The notes below the pieces were generated by a model. The model made no database searches. It worked only from the letters and a program-made list of their open reading frames with translations, and was not told where the DNA came from. The position numbers were made by a program, and so were the translations under genes. Shown here piece after piece: positions 50,017-58,783 of a stretch of 64,000 nucleotides of DNA; within the stretch, counting starts at the first letter, position 1; each line of letters begins with the position of its first letter. The stretch lies in contig NZ_CP104467.1 of NCBI RefSeq assembly GCF_025369935.1, positions 321,501 to 385,500 of the forward strand. Reading direction: 5' to 3'. Source of the DNA: Paenibacillus andongensis (GTDB lineage Bacteria > Bacillota > Bacilli > Paenibacillales > NBRC-103111).

Positions 50017-50988
50017 CTATTGCCCCAAATTCTTCACGATATCCTCTAGGATTTTCTCAGATCCGAGGAATCCACGGGATAGTGACCAATCACGCCGTTC
50101 AACAGTGAACACTTTTTTGTTCGCTACAGCATCAATTTTCTGCCATAACGGGTTCGTTTCCCATTGTTTGATGATGGTTTCTTTTTCCGTAGGCAGCAAG
50201 AACAGGACTTGAGGATTGGCTTCTACCAACTGTTCAAGTGTGATCTGCGGATAGGCGGCAGTGTTTTTAATAGGGTCCGTGTACCCTAGCATCGCTAAGA
50301 AGGAACCGCTATAAGCGTGATCAGAATGAGCATAGAATCCTTTAGGATTCACAACAGCGGGAAGAACACGAAGATTCGTTGAACCTAGTTTCTTTTTCAA
50401 AGTCTCAACCTTTGTTTGATGCTCCGCAAGACGTTTCTTGCCTTCTTCTTCTTTGCCGACGGCTTTAGCGATAATACCAACGTTCTTGAGCATTTGATTG
50501 TAATCGGCTTGGAAATCATCTAACACCAGAACGGGAGCAATTCCTTTGAGCTGAGGAATGGCATTCTTGTGTTTGTTCACGTCGACAATGATCAAATCGG
50601 GTTTAAGCGAACTAATCAGCTCAATGTTTGGCTCATAGCGGGATCCAACAGATTTGTATGTTTTCAACTGACTTTTTACCGAGTCCATGAATAGATCAGG
50701 GCTGTTGTCATCGGCAACACCAACAGGCTGTACGCCTAAAGTGACGAGGATATCGGTAAAACCGAATTCCATCGCAATAATGCGTTCAGGTTTCTTAGGT
50801 AATTCGACGGTTCCTACCGCATCCTGAATCGTAATTTTACCCTCAGATTGAGCAGCGGGCTTCTGGCTAGCCGCAGCTGGTGTTGTTGCAGTTGATTCGA
50901 TATTCGTCGTTTTGCCGCAAGCTGCAAGGCTTATGGCAAAGACGCTGATCAGTGCGATAAAACAAAGACGAGCGATATGGTTTTTCAT
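50017..50988 (-). CDS. Siderophore-binding lipoprotein
   Basis: A 323-residue receptor of the FecB/FhuD class (YfiY-like). The signal peptide has lipobox SLAAC. KKPERIIAMEFGFTDILVTLGV, ELISSLKPDLIIVDVNKHK and LEQLVEANPQVLFLLPTE are typical. ATG 50988 follows GGGGGA; the longer frame runs into the Fur box, so the internal start is clearly right. It binds an Fe(III)-siderophore outside the cell and hands it to the two permeases. Confidence 0.92.
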   Translation of the reverse strand: MKNHIARLCFIALISVFAISLAACGKTTNIESTATTPAAASQKPAAQSEGKITIQDAVGTVELPKKPERIIAMEFGFTDILVTLGVQPVGVADDNSPDLFMDSVKSQLKTYKSVGSRYEPNIELISSLKPDLIIVDVNKHKNAIPQLKGIAPVLVLDDFQADYNQMLKNVGIIAKAVGKEEEGKKRLAEHQTKVETLKKKLGSTNLRVLPAVVNPKGFYAHSDHAYSGSFLAMLGYTDPIKNTAAYPQITLEQLVEANPQVLFLLPTEKETIIKQWETNPLWQKIDAVANKKVFTVERRDWSLSRGFLGSEKILEDIVKNLGQ

Positions 50989-51002
50989 TTTCGGTTCCCC
51001 CA

Positions 51003-51023
51003 TGACAATGATTATTATTCTCA
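51003..51023 (-). promoter_or_regulatory. Fur box of the siderophore operon
   Basis: TGAGAATAATAATCATTGTCA on the minus strand matches the 7-1-7 Fur consensus at nearly all symmetric positions, 15 bp before the receptor start. Iron repression of the operon is expected. Confidence 0.85.
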
Positions 51024-51090
51024 TTTGGAATCATACCGAATAATCTCATAATAGGACATGTCTATTATGTATAATGAACATGTCTTATTA

Positions 51091-51900
51091 TTAGATTTTG
51101 TTTTGGCTTGCTAGGAATACGGAAGGTGAATAGCCTGTTTTTTTCTTAAAAACCTTGCTAAAATGAAAATAATCAACAAATCCGACACGTCCCGCAACTT
51201 CTTTGGCCAGTAGATCGGTTTGGAGAAACATTTGTTTAGCTTTCTCAATACGCAGTGTGTACAAATAATTCATCATTGTAGAACCGGTATGCTTTTTGAA
51301 GAGAACCGTAAAATAACCTACACTCATGCCTGCTCGTCTGGCCAACATAGGAAGTGAAAGCTCAACCATATAATGCTCATTCATATAAGAGAGAGTTTCT
51401 TCAATCGATTCGGTTGAAGATTTTTTCTCTTGGGTCAACTGCGATTCATATAAATAAATGAAGAGAATGCGCTCCAACATGATTCGCTTACGAAATATAT
51501 GGGCAGCCTCCTCTTCAGGCGTGAGTGGATGAAGATCATGCGTTGTACGGATAAGCTCGTCCAGCATATAGTGAATTTTGATCTCGCTAAGTGTGGTGAG
51601 TTGGCCTTGTAAGGTCCATGTACGTTCGTCAGGCAGCATCCGGTAAGTGATGATCACATACTCCACAGTTTTGGTTTTGGGAACTTGAATGGAATAGGCA
51701 CCTTGATCCGGATGGCAGGCATAGGCTTGTGAACAAACCGTAGATTCTTGGTCATGGCCAAGTATCGTGATGTGTCCGCGACGTACAATAATAAGCTGAT
51801 ACTTATTCGCCGGGCATAGTGCCGTAAGAGAGGAACTATTCGTCTCGATCTGCTCAATGAGAGGGATAAGCGGAATAAGTTGATGAAAATTCATGATCAA
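51091..51900 (-). CDS. AraC-family regulator next to siderophore uptake
   Basis: A 269-residue regulator with an N-terminal cupin-like sensor and a C-terminal double helix-turn-helix: LPMLARRAGMSVGYFTVLFK, and later VGFVDYFHFSKVFKKKTGYS. TTG 51900 has AAAGGA 7 nt upstream; the frame is open to 51975. B. subtilis Btr, a siderophore-responsive AraC regulator, activates a similar uptake operon but carries a receptor domain not present here. Activation of the operon 100 bp downstream is inferred. Confidence 0.82.
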   Translation of the reverse strand: MIMNFHQLIPLIPLIEQIETNSSSLTALCPANKYQLIIVRRGHITILGHDQESTVCSQAYACHPDQGAYSIQVPKTKTVEYVIITYRMLPDERTWTLQGQLTTLSEIKIHYMLDELIRTTHDLHPLTPEEEAAHIFRKRIMLERILFIYLYESQLTQEKKSSTESIEETLSYMNEHYMVELSLPMLARRAGMSVGYFTVLFKKHTGSTMMNYLYTLRIEKAKQMFLQTDLLAKEVAGRVGFVDYFHFSKVFKKKTGYSPSVFLASQNKI

Positions 51901-51975
51901 GTCGTCGTCCTTTCCTATGAGCTTCTCTTTATTTGATAGTGACATAGATGTGTGTTTACAACAAGTTAGTAACAT

Positions 51976-52003
51976 AAAAAAACGCCCAAGCGGGCGCTTT
52001 TTT
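51976..52003 (-). terminator. Terminator
   Basis: AAAAAACGCCC-AAGC-GGGCGCTTTTTT hairpin just past the stop of the secreted protein gene on the minus strand, and upstream of araC-type gene. Confidence 0.8.
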
Positions 52004-52379
52004 ACAAGGCATAAACACTTTTGATAATAATTTCAGGTAATTCTGCGCGTTGTGCTTCATATTGCTCAGGTGTAATGCTGCCGCTGGACAGTCTTAAGTT
52101 TAATTGTTCGGTTAACTCTGCTAATTGAAGCTCAATGACTTTCTGAACATCAACCTTGTTGGCCATGGCCATATCTGCAAGTGATAGCCCATTATGCTGG
52201 GCAATGTAAATGTCTTCCTCTGAGGATAGTCCCAGTACATGCACCAGATCTTCTTTTATAGGAACAGTATTCTGTTTATTTGCAATAGGATTAGCTCTTA
52301 AAGGATCCATCCATGTGGTTCCACCCATGCTTAGCGTAAGGGCCATGGTACTGATCATGAGCATTTGTTTCCTGTTCAT
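52002..52379 (-). CDS. Small secreted protein
   Basis: A 125-residue protein from ATG 52379, after GAGGAACC. Signal peptide about 1-29 (MLMISTMALTLSMGGTTW). The mature part has LVHVLGLSSEEDIYIAQHNG, LADMAMANKVDVQKVIE and LSSGSITPEQYEAQRAELP, a helical pattern common in Paenibacillus exported proteins. Function unknown. Confidence 0.65.
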   Translation of the reverse strand: MNRKQMLMISTMALTLSMGGTTWMDPLRANPIANKQNTVPIKEDLVHVLGLSSEEDIYIAQHNGLSLADMAMANKVDVQKVIELQLAELTEQLNLRLSSGSITPEQYEAQRAELPEIIIKSVYAL

Positions 52380-52420
52380 TGGTTCCTCTTTTCTACTTAT
52401 CAAACATTTGGTCATCATGC

Positions 52421-52780
52421 TTAACGCCGCACAAAAGTCATGTGCCAACTATCTGAACGACTTAAGGATCTCGCATTTTTGGCTTTATTTACGGCACTTA
52501 CGAGTAGGAAAATAAGCAAGTCTTCGCCAGTTGTATTATTGACTAATACTTTGCGAGGCGTTAAATCACCAGCTCCCCCTTTGGCTATAAAGACGCCAGG
52601 CGAAGGTTCGGCCTCTATTTTGATAGCAAAAGCCTCGTTGTTAAATAAGAAGTTGATATCCCTCAGAATTAACTTTTGTTTACTTTTCACACGAATAACT
52701 ATCTGCTGCAGCAGTATCGTTTTCCCAGCGCCAACCGAGATTGGTGAGTTGCCTCCTACGATGCCATTAAGTTGAAACAC
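52421..52780 (-). CDS. Hypothetical beta-rich protein
   Basis: A 119-residue frame from GTG 52780, behind GGTGGAGA; the frame is open to 52882 without a better ribosome site. The sequence FQLNGIVGGNSPISVGAGKT, FLFNNEAFAIKIEAEPSPGV and GEDLLIFLLVSAVNKAKNA suggests a small beta domain. No family recognised. It lies 41 bp upstream of the secreted-protein gene on the same strand and could share its transcript. Confidence 0.45.
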   Translation of the reverse strand: MFQLNGIVGGNSPISVGAGKTILLQQIVIRVKSKQKLILRDINFLFNNEAFAIKIEAEPSPGVFIAKGGAGDLTPRKVLVNNTTGEDLLIFLLVSAVNKAKNARSLSRSDSWHMTFVRR

Positions 52781-53109
52781 TATCTCCACCCCCAAAGATC
52801 TTGTGTTCCAGTATATTCGAGTGAATGCCAAGTGGAATGGGGGGATATACCTGAATAAACGATTTAGATGATTTTGAAACATATTAGAGGCAATAAGAAA
52901 AAAACTTAGGCTCTGGCCTCTGGTTCTTGGTGCAACCCACTTTTTTGTGTGCTTGGTCAGGGATGGCTGTGAGATAACTGCGAAAGTGCAGGTATTTTTG
53001 CTAAAATCGTTTGAAAAGAGGAAAAGCCTGCTATTACTCCTAGGCCCCCTAATTAAACTGGAGTCCTCCCACCCAATAATTTAAACTAGGGACAAGGAGA
53101 TGATTCAGT

Positions 53110-53430
53110 ATGGGGAAAAGGCTGAAAGAAGAAGCACGGCTTAAAATTGTTAAGGAAGCATTGGCTGGTATTAAGGTGGGGGTATTAGCCCGCATGTATG
53201 ACATCCATCCTGAAACCATCCGTTTGTGGATCAGAGATCACCGTGACTCTATTCCTCCGGAAGAAATCCCAGTGGCTGACGAGCATCTGCAAGAATTGCA
53301 GCGTCTACAAGATGTAGAACAACGCTATGAAAAAGCCGTTAAAGTACTTGGCGAGAAAGAGCTAGAGCTTGAGATCCTGCGCGAATTGCTAAAAAAGAAA
53401 GACCCCGCTTATCCGAGAAATTCGAAGTAG
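53110..53430 (+). CDS. IS3-family transposase OrfA
   Basis: A 106-residue DNA-binding subunit with a helix-turn-helix (VLARMYDIHPETIRLWIRDH), then a leucine-zipper-like helix (VLGEKELELEILRELLKKK). ATG follows AAGGAG. Near its end lies AAAAAAG (53391-53397), where a -1 slip would fuse it to OrfB, the usual way IS3 elements make full transposase. Confidence 0.9.
   Translation: MGKRLKEEARLKIVKEALAGIKVGVLARMYDIHPETIRLWIRDHRDSIPPEEIPVADEHLQELQRLQDVEQRYEKAVKVLGEKELELEILRELLKKKDPAYPRNSK
53391..53397 (+). promoter_or_regulatory. Programmed -1 frameshift site (A6G)
   Basis: AAAAAAG within the OrfA/OrfB overlap; slipping one base back lets OrfA continue as KKERPRLSEKFEVAEPF into OrfB. Confidence 0.75.
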
Positions 53431-53465
53431 CAGAACCATTTATTAAGCGGGGTGAACCAGTAGCG

Positions 53466-54362
53466 TTGGTTCTGCGTATCCTTGGCCTTTCAGAGTCCAC
53501 CTATTACGATCGTAAGAAGAGAGCTACCACCCCGCTATCTGAATGTTCCAAAGAAAGCCGGAGAGGGCGCCCTGTGCCTGGATACTCACATACGTTTACG
53601 GGTGAACAAGTGTGTGACGAACAAATCAACGCGTGGCTGCTTGAGCTCATAGAGGGCGAAGAACATGTCTATGGCTACAAGCTTCTTGCACAATGTATTC
53701 GTGACCAATATAACGTGAGGCTGGACAAAAAGAAATCGTATCGCTTATGCAAAGAGTTAGGCATTCTTCAAAAGCCACGCCAGCGCATACAGACACATCC
53801 GCGCAGGCTGCCGAAGAACCGAGTAGTAACAGGCTCCAACCAATTATGGCAAATGGATATCAAGTACGGATACGTCATTGGACAGGAGCGATTCTTTTAT
53901 ATGCTCAGCATCATTGATGTGTTTGACCGTGTCGTCGTTAAACAGTACAGAGGTCCGGTATGTGAGGCCAAGCATGCGGTCCAGACGCTTTGTTATGCGA
54001 TACAGAGCCGGCTAAACCCTGGAGAAGAGATGCCTGTAATCCGTACAGATAACGGCCCGCAATTCGTAAGCAAACTGTTTGGAGATATGTGCGAGTGCCT
54101 AGACGTCGTCCATGAACGCATTCCGCCAAGGACGCCGAATATGAATGCTTACATTGAGTCGTTTCACAGTCTACTTGAACGTCACTTGTTCGGCATAAGA
54201 GACTTCATGACCTTTGAAGAGGCTTATGATGCACTCGATCGTTACATGGACTTCTACAATAACCGCAGGATGCATGGTAGTTTAAACCGAAAACCTCCGA
54301 AGATGTTTTCAGCATGGGTCAAGACGCTGGATGACACTTCTGCCTTTCATAAAGCGATGTAA
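53466..54362 (+). CDS. IS3-family transposase OrfB (DDE integrase domain)
   Basis: A 298-residue catalytic part in the -1 frame relative to OrfA. The frame is open back through the A6G site, so the functional product is an OrfAB fusion rather than a protein starting at 53466. The rve core has D in LWQMDIKYG, D in VIRTDNGPQF and E in NMNAYIESFHS, followed by NNRRMHGSLNRKPP. All catalytic residues are present, so the element may be active. Confidence 0.9.
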   Translation: MVLRILGLSESTYYDRKKRATTPLSECSKESRRGRPVPGYSHTFTGEQVCDEQINAWLLELIEGEEHVYGYKLLAQCIRDQYNVRLDKKKSYRLCKELGILQKPRQRIQTHPRRLPKNRVVTGSNQLWQMDIKYGYVIGQERFFYMLSIIDVFDRVVVKQYRGPVCEAKHAVQTLCYAIQSRLNPGEEMPVIRTDNGPQFVSKLFGDMCECLDVVHERIPPRTPNMNAYIESFHSLLERHLFGIRDFMTFEEAYDALDRYMDFYNNRRMHGSLNRKPPKMFSAWVKTLDDTSAFHKAM

Positions 54363-54637
54363 TAGCTTGAAAAAACGCGATATTCTACGCATGAATCATT
54401 TTTGGTGGGCAAGACTCCGGTTTTAGGGGGCCTAGCCGATTACTCAGGAATTATAGCTTTTCCATCCTGAAATAAAAAAAAGACCGCAAAAGCCTGCACA
54501 ATTGCAGGAATGTACGAATAGGAGCTATTCAAAGAAAAAAAGCATGTACAATTGCAGGTTTACCACAACCGTAGTCACTTCTTCTCGTTAAAGTTCGCTT
54601 CAACCCAAAACATATAAATCTTTATCTTTTAAAAAAA

Positions 54638-54664
54638 AAGAGCGTCTCCTATGGAGGCGCTCTT
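54638..54664 (-). terminator. Terminator
   Basis: AAGAGCGTCTCC / GGAGGCGCTCTT stem, with A-run on its left giving T-run on the minus strand, after the DUF1761 gene. Confidence 0.8.
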
Positions 54665-54684
54665 GTGATTCTATCCCAGCTACA

Positions 54685-55092
54685 TTACGACTGCCAGGCT
54701 CCAATGATAATGCCAGCAATCAAATAGGATACCAAGTGGTAGCCGATGGTGATGAAATAAAGCTGCAGCTTGCTGTTCTCAAACAAATAATTCATTCCGA
54801 TTTTCAGCGAAATGCTCAGTCCGATAATAAGGCCAATCATAAGCCCTGTCAACCAAGTTGTCTCACTTCCAAGTGTTAAGAGAAGTGCCAAGATAAAAGC
54901 ACCACCTAGCGCTGTTAGTGCCGTGAGGATGTAAGTGAGTGGGCTTCCACCTTTCATCTCTTCCATTTTCATATTGCGCAGCTTGACCCATGCGTTTCCG
55001 AATAAGACCGGTGAATACCACAGGAATCCAAGTATCATGGTGCTTAATGTCGCCACAAGTACGGCCAGGTAGTTTACTTCTAATAGATTCAC
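54685..55092 (-). CDS. DUF1761 membrane protein
   Basis: A 135-residue protein with four membrane segments; EVNYLAVLVATLSTMILGFL and GFLWYSPVLFGNAWVKL are DUF1761 signatures. GTG at 55092 is preferred over ATG 55107 because GGGGGC lies 8 nt before it and the N-terminus then reads as in relatives (NLLEVNYLAV). Function unknown. Confidence 0.8.
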   Translation of the reverse strand: MNLLEVNYLAVLVATLSTMILGFLWYSPVLFGNAWVKLRNMKMEEMKGGSPLTYILTALTALGGAFILALLLTLGSETTWLTGLMIGLIIGLSISLKIGMNYLFENSKLQLYFITIGYHLVSYLIAGIIIGAWQS

Positions 55093-55250
55093 AATTTTAG
55101 CCCCCATTAAATAATGAATTAGGTGTACAGGAGCATTGTATCGTGGAGTTTCTTGGTTGTAAAAGCTTATTTACTAAAATGCATCTGGTACGAAAGTATA
55201 CCATCAGATGCTGTGAAGGTAGTAGGGTTAAATTACTCAAAAGGACGAAG

Positions 55251-56006
55251 TCACGAATCGTATGGCGAGATACAATAGGTTTGTAAGTGAGATCGCGGAA
55301 CTGCTTGACCTATAAGGCAAAAAAGATTCGGCGGGTTAATTCCGGCGGATCTTTCCTTGTATTTATCGCTGCATTTCGAATTGCACAAGTCCTTTGGATA
55401 AGCGTATAAGGCGGCTTGCGTGCGATCAGCTAAAACTAATTTGGCTAACACCTGACTCACATGCTTTTTCACTGTAAATTCTGTTATATAGAGGGCGCTG
55501 GCGATTTCCTTATTGGAAAGTCCTTTGCCAAGAGACATAAGGACTTCTAGCTCTTTGGGTGTTAATTCAGATAGTTCCTGTTCTTCGCTGCGGGGTTTAT
55601 CGCCCATCATAGATCCCATTAAGACAGGATCATAGTATTTGCGACCACGGGCAACGCTTTCAACGGCATATAACAAGTCTTCGGGAAATGCTTCTTTCAG
55701 ACAGATGCCTTCAACCTGCATAGATTGGGCTAATTGAAGCTCACTTCGAGTTACCGATGAGGTTAAAATGATGTATTTGCAAGTATGGCCTGACCGCCTG
55801 GCCTCTCGAATCAAGTCCAGTCCATTTTCGTTCCCCAAATTTAAATCAACGAGTACCAGATCAGGGTTTGTCTGCTCAAGCAGCCGTAGAGCCTCCTTCA
55901 CATTCGCAGCTTCCCCAACAACATTCATCGATTGGCCGGATGATACAACCGTGCGAATTCCTTTGCGAACAAGCGGGTGATCATCAAGGATAATCATATT
56001 AATCAA
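55251..56006 (-). CDS. NarL/LuxR-family response regulator, orphan
   Basis: A 251-residue regulator. The receiver has DDHPLVRKG near the start and phospho-acceptor Asp in LVLVDLNLG; the C-terminal HTH reads LTPKELEVLMSLGKGLSNKE and FTVKKHVSQVLAKL. No histidine kinase gene is adjacent. The last ~40 residues, after YAYPKDLCNSK, extend beyond the usual end and their codons overlap a hairpin with T-run (about 55323-55354), so the true C-terminus may have shifted. Confidence 0.85.
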   Translation of the reverse strand: MINMIILDDHPLVRKGIRTVVSSGQSMNVVGEAANVKEALRLLEQTNPDLVLVDLNLGNENGLDLIREARRSGHTCKYIILTSSVTRSELQLAQSMQVEGICLKEAFPEDLLYAVESVARGRKYYDPVLMGSMMGDKPRSEEQELSELTPKELEVLMSLGKGLSNKEIASALYITEFTVKKHVSQVLAKLVLADRTQAALYAYPKDLCNSKCSDKYKERSAGINPPNLFCLIGQAVPRSHLQTYCISPYDS

Positions 56007-56414
56007 GCTGGTTCCCCTCCAAAGTGATCTTAACTATGTTTATATATAGTACTAATTACCTATTACTATTTACCTATGTTAACCGAGTGGCTTCATTGTA
56101 TAACAAAATATGCCAAAAGACCATTAAGAATTCATAAAGTTTAGGAGAAGTTAAGCACGTCCTTACATTTTTATGCAACTTACTCTTTCAAATTTTTGGT
56201 TCCATATATGGGAATGACGACGGGTTCTCTCCCATTATTATGGCGACTACAAAAGGTGTATATGCATATGCTTTTCGAGCTGACATTGTGGATGCCTTTG
56301 GGAAAGTGATAGATTGAAAAAAGAACACATAATCTCCGTCTAACCTGTGGCATATTAGTAACAGTCTAAGCAGACTGTACCAATCCACTGAAGGCAAGGA
56401 GTGAGTGTTTAACC
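56007..56414. other. Intergenic region between regulator and pdaA
   Basis: AT-rich, with promoter-like sequence near both ends. A 69-codon frame on the minus strand (56188-56397) has no ribosome site or domain and was not accepted. Nothing else recognised. Confidence 0.4.
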
Positions 56415-57185
56415 GTGAAATACATGCGAATTCTGACGATCGTGCTCGCTATGCTGCTCGGGCAAGCGACGATGGTATCTGCCGATGGGTCATATCATTT
56501 TGGGTTTAAGAAAAGCGTAAACGGACAGCCTCCGTCGATTGATGAAGAAGGCTTCAAAAGCCTTTTGAAGCAGCGAGGGGCAATTTTCACAGGCGATCCA
56601 GCCATCAAGGAATTGTACTTAACCTTCGATAATGGTTATGAGCAGGGCTATACCGGTAAGATTCTGGACGTGCTGAAGGAAAAGCAGGTACCTGCGATCT
56701 TTTTCGTGACGGGGCATTATATCAAGACGGAACCTGAGCTGTTAAAGCGAATGGCACAGGAAGGTCACTTGATCGGCAACCATTCTTGGAGCCATCCGGA
56801 TATGAGTCAAATATCGGCAGAACGCATCCAGAAAGAACTAAATCAAGTGAGAGATGAGGTCAGCGCTCTCACTGGGCAAAAGGAGATGCGCTATCTGCGC
56901 GCACCGCGGGGAATATTTAATAGTCAATCGTTAGCCGTTAGTCAGGCGCTTGGCTATACGAACGTATTTTGGTCCGTCGCTTACCGCGATTGGGAGCCGA
57001 AGCATCAGAAGGGCTGGGAATACGCCTACAAAAATGTGATGGCGCAGCTGCATCCAGGTGCCGTCATTTTGCTCCATTCGGTGTCCAAGGATAACACGGA
57101 AGCACTGGCGAGAATCATTGACGATGCGAAGAGTAAGGGCTACCAGTTCAAGAGTCTCGATGAGATGCAAAGTCGGACGCCGTAA
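56415..57185 (+). CDS. pdaA: Polysaccharide deacetylase PdaA (spore cortex)
   Basis: A 256-residue exported NodB-fold enzyme. Signal peptide about 1-23 (ends MVSADG). YHFGFKKSVNGQPPSIDEEG is characteristic of the PdaA (delta-lactam-forming) group. Metal and catalytic motifs are LTFDNGYEQGYT, GNHSWSHPDMSQ and RAPRGIFN. PdaA removes the acetyl group from MurNAc so that muramic delta-lactam forms in spore cortex, which indicates a spore former. Start GTG 56415; ATG 56424 is an alternative. Confidence 0.9.
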   Translation: MKYMRILTIVLAMLLGQATMVSADGSYHFGFKKSVNGQPPSIDEEGFKSLLKQRGAIFTGDPAIKELYLTFDNGYEQGYTGKILDVLKEKQVPAIFFVTGHYIKTEPELLKRMAQEGHLIGNHSWSHPDMSQISAERIQKELNQVRDEVSALTGQKEMRYLRAPRGIFNSQSLAVSQALGYTNVFWSVAYRDWEPKHQKGWEYAYKNVMAQLHPGAVILLHSVSKDNTEALARIIDDAKSKGYQFKSLDEMQSRTP

Positions 57186-57237
57186 GGTATTTTTTAAAGT
57201 AAGAGTCGTAGCAATATAAAGCAACGAACGTAAGAAG

Positions 57238-57288
57238 AAGGGAACTATCCAATTGCCGCTTAAATGGCAGGGTAGTTCTTTTTTTGTT
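57238..57288. terminator. Terminator after pdaA
   Basis: GGAACTATCC...GGGTAGTTC with an inner TTGCC/GGCAG pairing, followed by TTTTTTTG. Confidence 0.8.
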
Positions 57289-57330
57289 TTGAGGTCAGAC
57301 ATCTCAATTATATTGCACACAAATTAATTG

Positions 57331-57359
57331 TTGACAATTTTAAATGGAATTGGTATGAT
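57331..57359 (+). promoter_or_regulatory. Sigma-A promoter of trxB
   Basis: TTGACA (57331-57336), 17-bp spacer, TATGAT (57354-57359), followed by a 77-bp leader to the trxB start. Confidence 0.75.
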
Positions 57360-57436
57360 TCATTCATAAGGTTGTTTGAAATTAAATTGCTAACAAATAA
57401 AAAACATATAGTAGAAGTATCAAAGGAGGCATTCCT

Positions 57437-58366
57437 ATGCATCACAAAGCGATCATTATCGGAACTGGACCTGCGGGGTTAACTGCAGCGATTTACTTGG
57501 CAAGGGCGAACATGTCGCCTCTAGTCATAGAAGGTATCCAGCCTGGAGGGCAGCTAACTACCACCACAGAAGTAGACAACTTCCCAGGATTCCCGGATGG
57601 CATCACGGGGCCGGAGTTGATGGATAATATGCGCAAACAGGCATTGCGTTTCGGCGCTACGATTCAGTCAGGTCGGGTCACTGAAGTCGATATGTCCAAA
57701 CGTCCATTCACTTTGTTCTTAGAGGATGGCGGGCAATTGACGGCGGATTCGCTGATCATTTCCACAGGGGCAACGGCTAAGAAACTGGGTATCCCCGGTG
57801 AATCCGATAATATCGGGAAAGGCGTTAGCACCTGTGCAACTTGCGATGGATTTTTCTTCAGGAACAAGAAGATTATCGTGATTGGCGGTGGGGATACAGC
57901 GATGGAGGAAGCGCAGTTCTTGACTCGATTCGCTTCCGAGGTGCGCGTTGTGCATCGTCGTAACGATCTGAAAGCATCGAAAATCATGCAAGATCACGCC
58001 CGCGGCAATCAAAAAGTGGCCTGGAGCCTCAATCGGACACCACTTGAAGTTGTAGCTGGACCTCTCGGAGTAACTGGACTTAAAGTGCTCAATAACGCAA
58101 CGGGTGAGGAAGAGCTGCTGGAGGCCGATGGGATTTTTCTAGCGATTGGGCATACTCCGAATACTGGCTTTCTAGGCGGACAGCTGCCAACAGATGAGCT
58201 CGGATATTTGCAGGTTATTCCCGGAACTTCCCAAACGACTGTTCCCGGCGTATTCGCCTGTGGGGATGTTCAGGATCGCATCTATCGCCAAGCGATTACT
58301 TCAGCAGGAAGCGGTTGTATGGCGGCACTAGATTGTGAAAGATTTATTTCAGAACAGCATGCTTAA
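57437..58366 (+). CDS. trxB: Thioredoxin reductase
   Basis: A 309-residue flavoprotein. FAD-binding GTGPAGLTAAIYLARANM at the start, redox CATCDGFF (C133/C136), NADPH-binding VIGGGDTAMEEAQFL and terminal VFACGDVQDRIYRQ. ATG follows AAAGGAGG. It passes electrons from NADPH to thioredoxin, encoded just downstream; with Tpx behind that, the three make a complete peroxide-reducing chain. Confidence 0.94.
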   Translation: MHHKAIIIGTGPAGLTAAIYLARANMSPLVIEGIQPGGQLTTTTEVDNFPGFPDGITGPELMDNMRKQALRFGATIQSGRVTEVDMSKRPFTLFLEDGGQLTADSLIISTGATAKKLGIPGESDNIGKGVSTCATCDGFFFRNKKIIVIGGGDTAMEEAQFLTRFASEVRVVHRRNDLKASKIMQDHARGNQKVAWSLNRTPLEVVAGPLGVTGLKVLNNATGEEELLEADGIFLAIGHTPNTGFLGGQLPTDELGYLQVIPGTSQTTVPGVFACGDVQDRIYRQAITSAGSGCMAALDCERFISEQHA

Positions 58367-58397
58367 TGCTTTTTACTATAAAAAGGAGGAAGTAGCC

Positions 58398-58709
58398 ATG
58401 TCAGTAAAACAAATTTCCGATGCCACTTTTAACAACGAAATTGAAGCGGGTATTGTACTTGTAGATTTTTGGGCACCTTGGTGCGGACCTTGTAAAATAA
58501 TCGCTCCGATCCTAGATGAACTATCTGCTGAGATCGGCGATGCAGCCAAAATCGTGAAAATCAACGTGGATGATAACCCAGAATCTGCTTCCAAATATAA
58601 CGTCATGAGTATCCCTACACTGCTCGTTTTCAAAGATGGTCAATTGGTTGATCAATTGGTTGGGGTGCAACCCAAAGAGAAACTTAAAGCTGTTATTGAT
58701 AAAGCCTAA
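58398..58709 (+). CDS. trxA: Thioredoxin
   Basis: A 103-residue thioredoxin with active site WCGPC (C29/C32), DFWAPWCGPCKIIAPIL and the cis-Pro loop SIPTLLVFKDG. ATG 58398 follows AAAAGGAGG; the frame extends upstream into trxB but without a ribosome site. It is reduced by TrxB (31 bp upstream) and reduces Tpx and other thiol proteins. Confidence 0.95.
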   Translation: MSVKQISDATFNNEIEAGIVLVDFWAPWCGPCKIIAPILDELSAEIGDAAKIVKINVDDNPESASKYNVMSIPTLLVFKDGQLVDQLVGVQPKEKLKAVIDKA

Positions 58710-58783
58710 CAAACAATAAATAACATCGAACCAGAACGAATCTAATGAATGAAAACATTTAAAATCACAGGAGGAATACGCAT

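Larger units (their letters stand above)
53040..54438 (+). mobile_element. IS3-family insertion sequence, about 1.4 kb, apparently complete
   Basis: Terminal inverted repeats CTAGGCCCCCTAA...GGAGTC at the left (53040) and its complement at the right (54411-54435). Two overlapping-frame genes lie between them, with an A6G slippery site. ATTACTC occurs on both sides (53033-53039 and 54439-54445), consistent with a target duplication. Three bases (CCG) separate the right repeat from the duplication, so the exact right end is uncertain. Confidence 0.85.
52971..54625 (-). repeat. Dispersed hairpin repeat, second copy, interrupted by an IS
   Basis: Outside the IS (53040-54438) the sequence is the reverse complement of 28421-28664: hairpins at 52978-52991, 54493-54508 and 54542-54558, with conserved spacers such as AAATCGTTT and CGAACTTTAACGAGAAG on the opposite strand. 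The remaining hairpin (CCTG...CAGG) is the one split by the IS. Confidence 0.8.

Noticed and set aside
56188..56397. 69-codon minus-strand frame between regulator and pdaA
   Set aside because: No start signal or domain; its 5' end lies within the region just upstream of pdaA.
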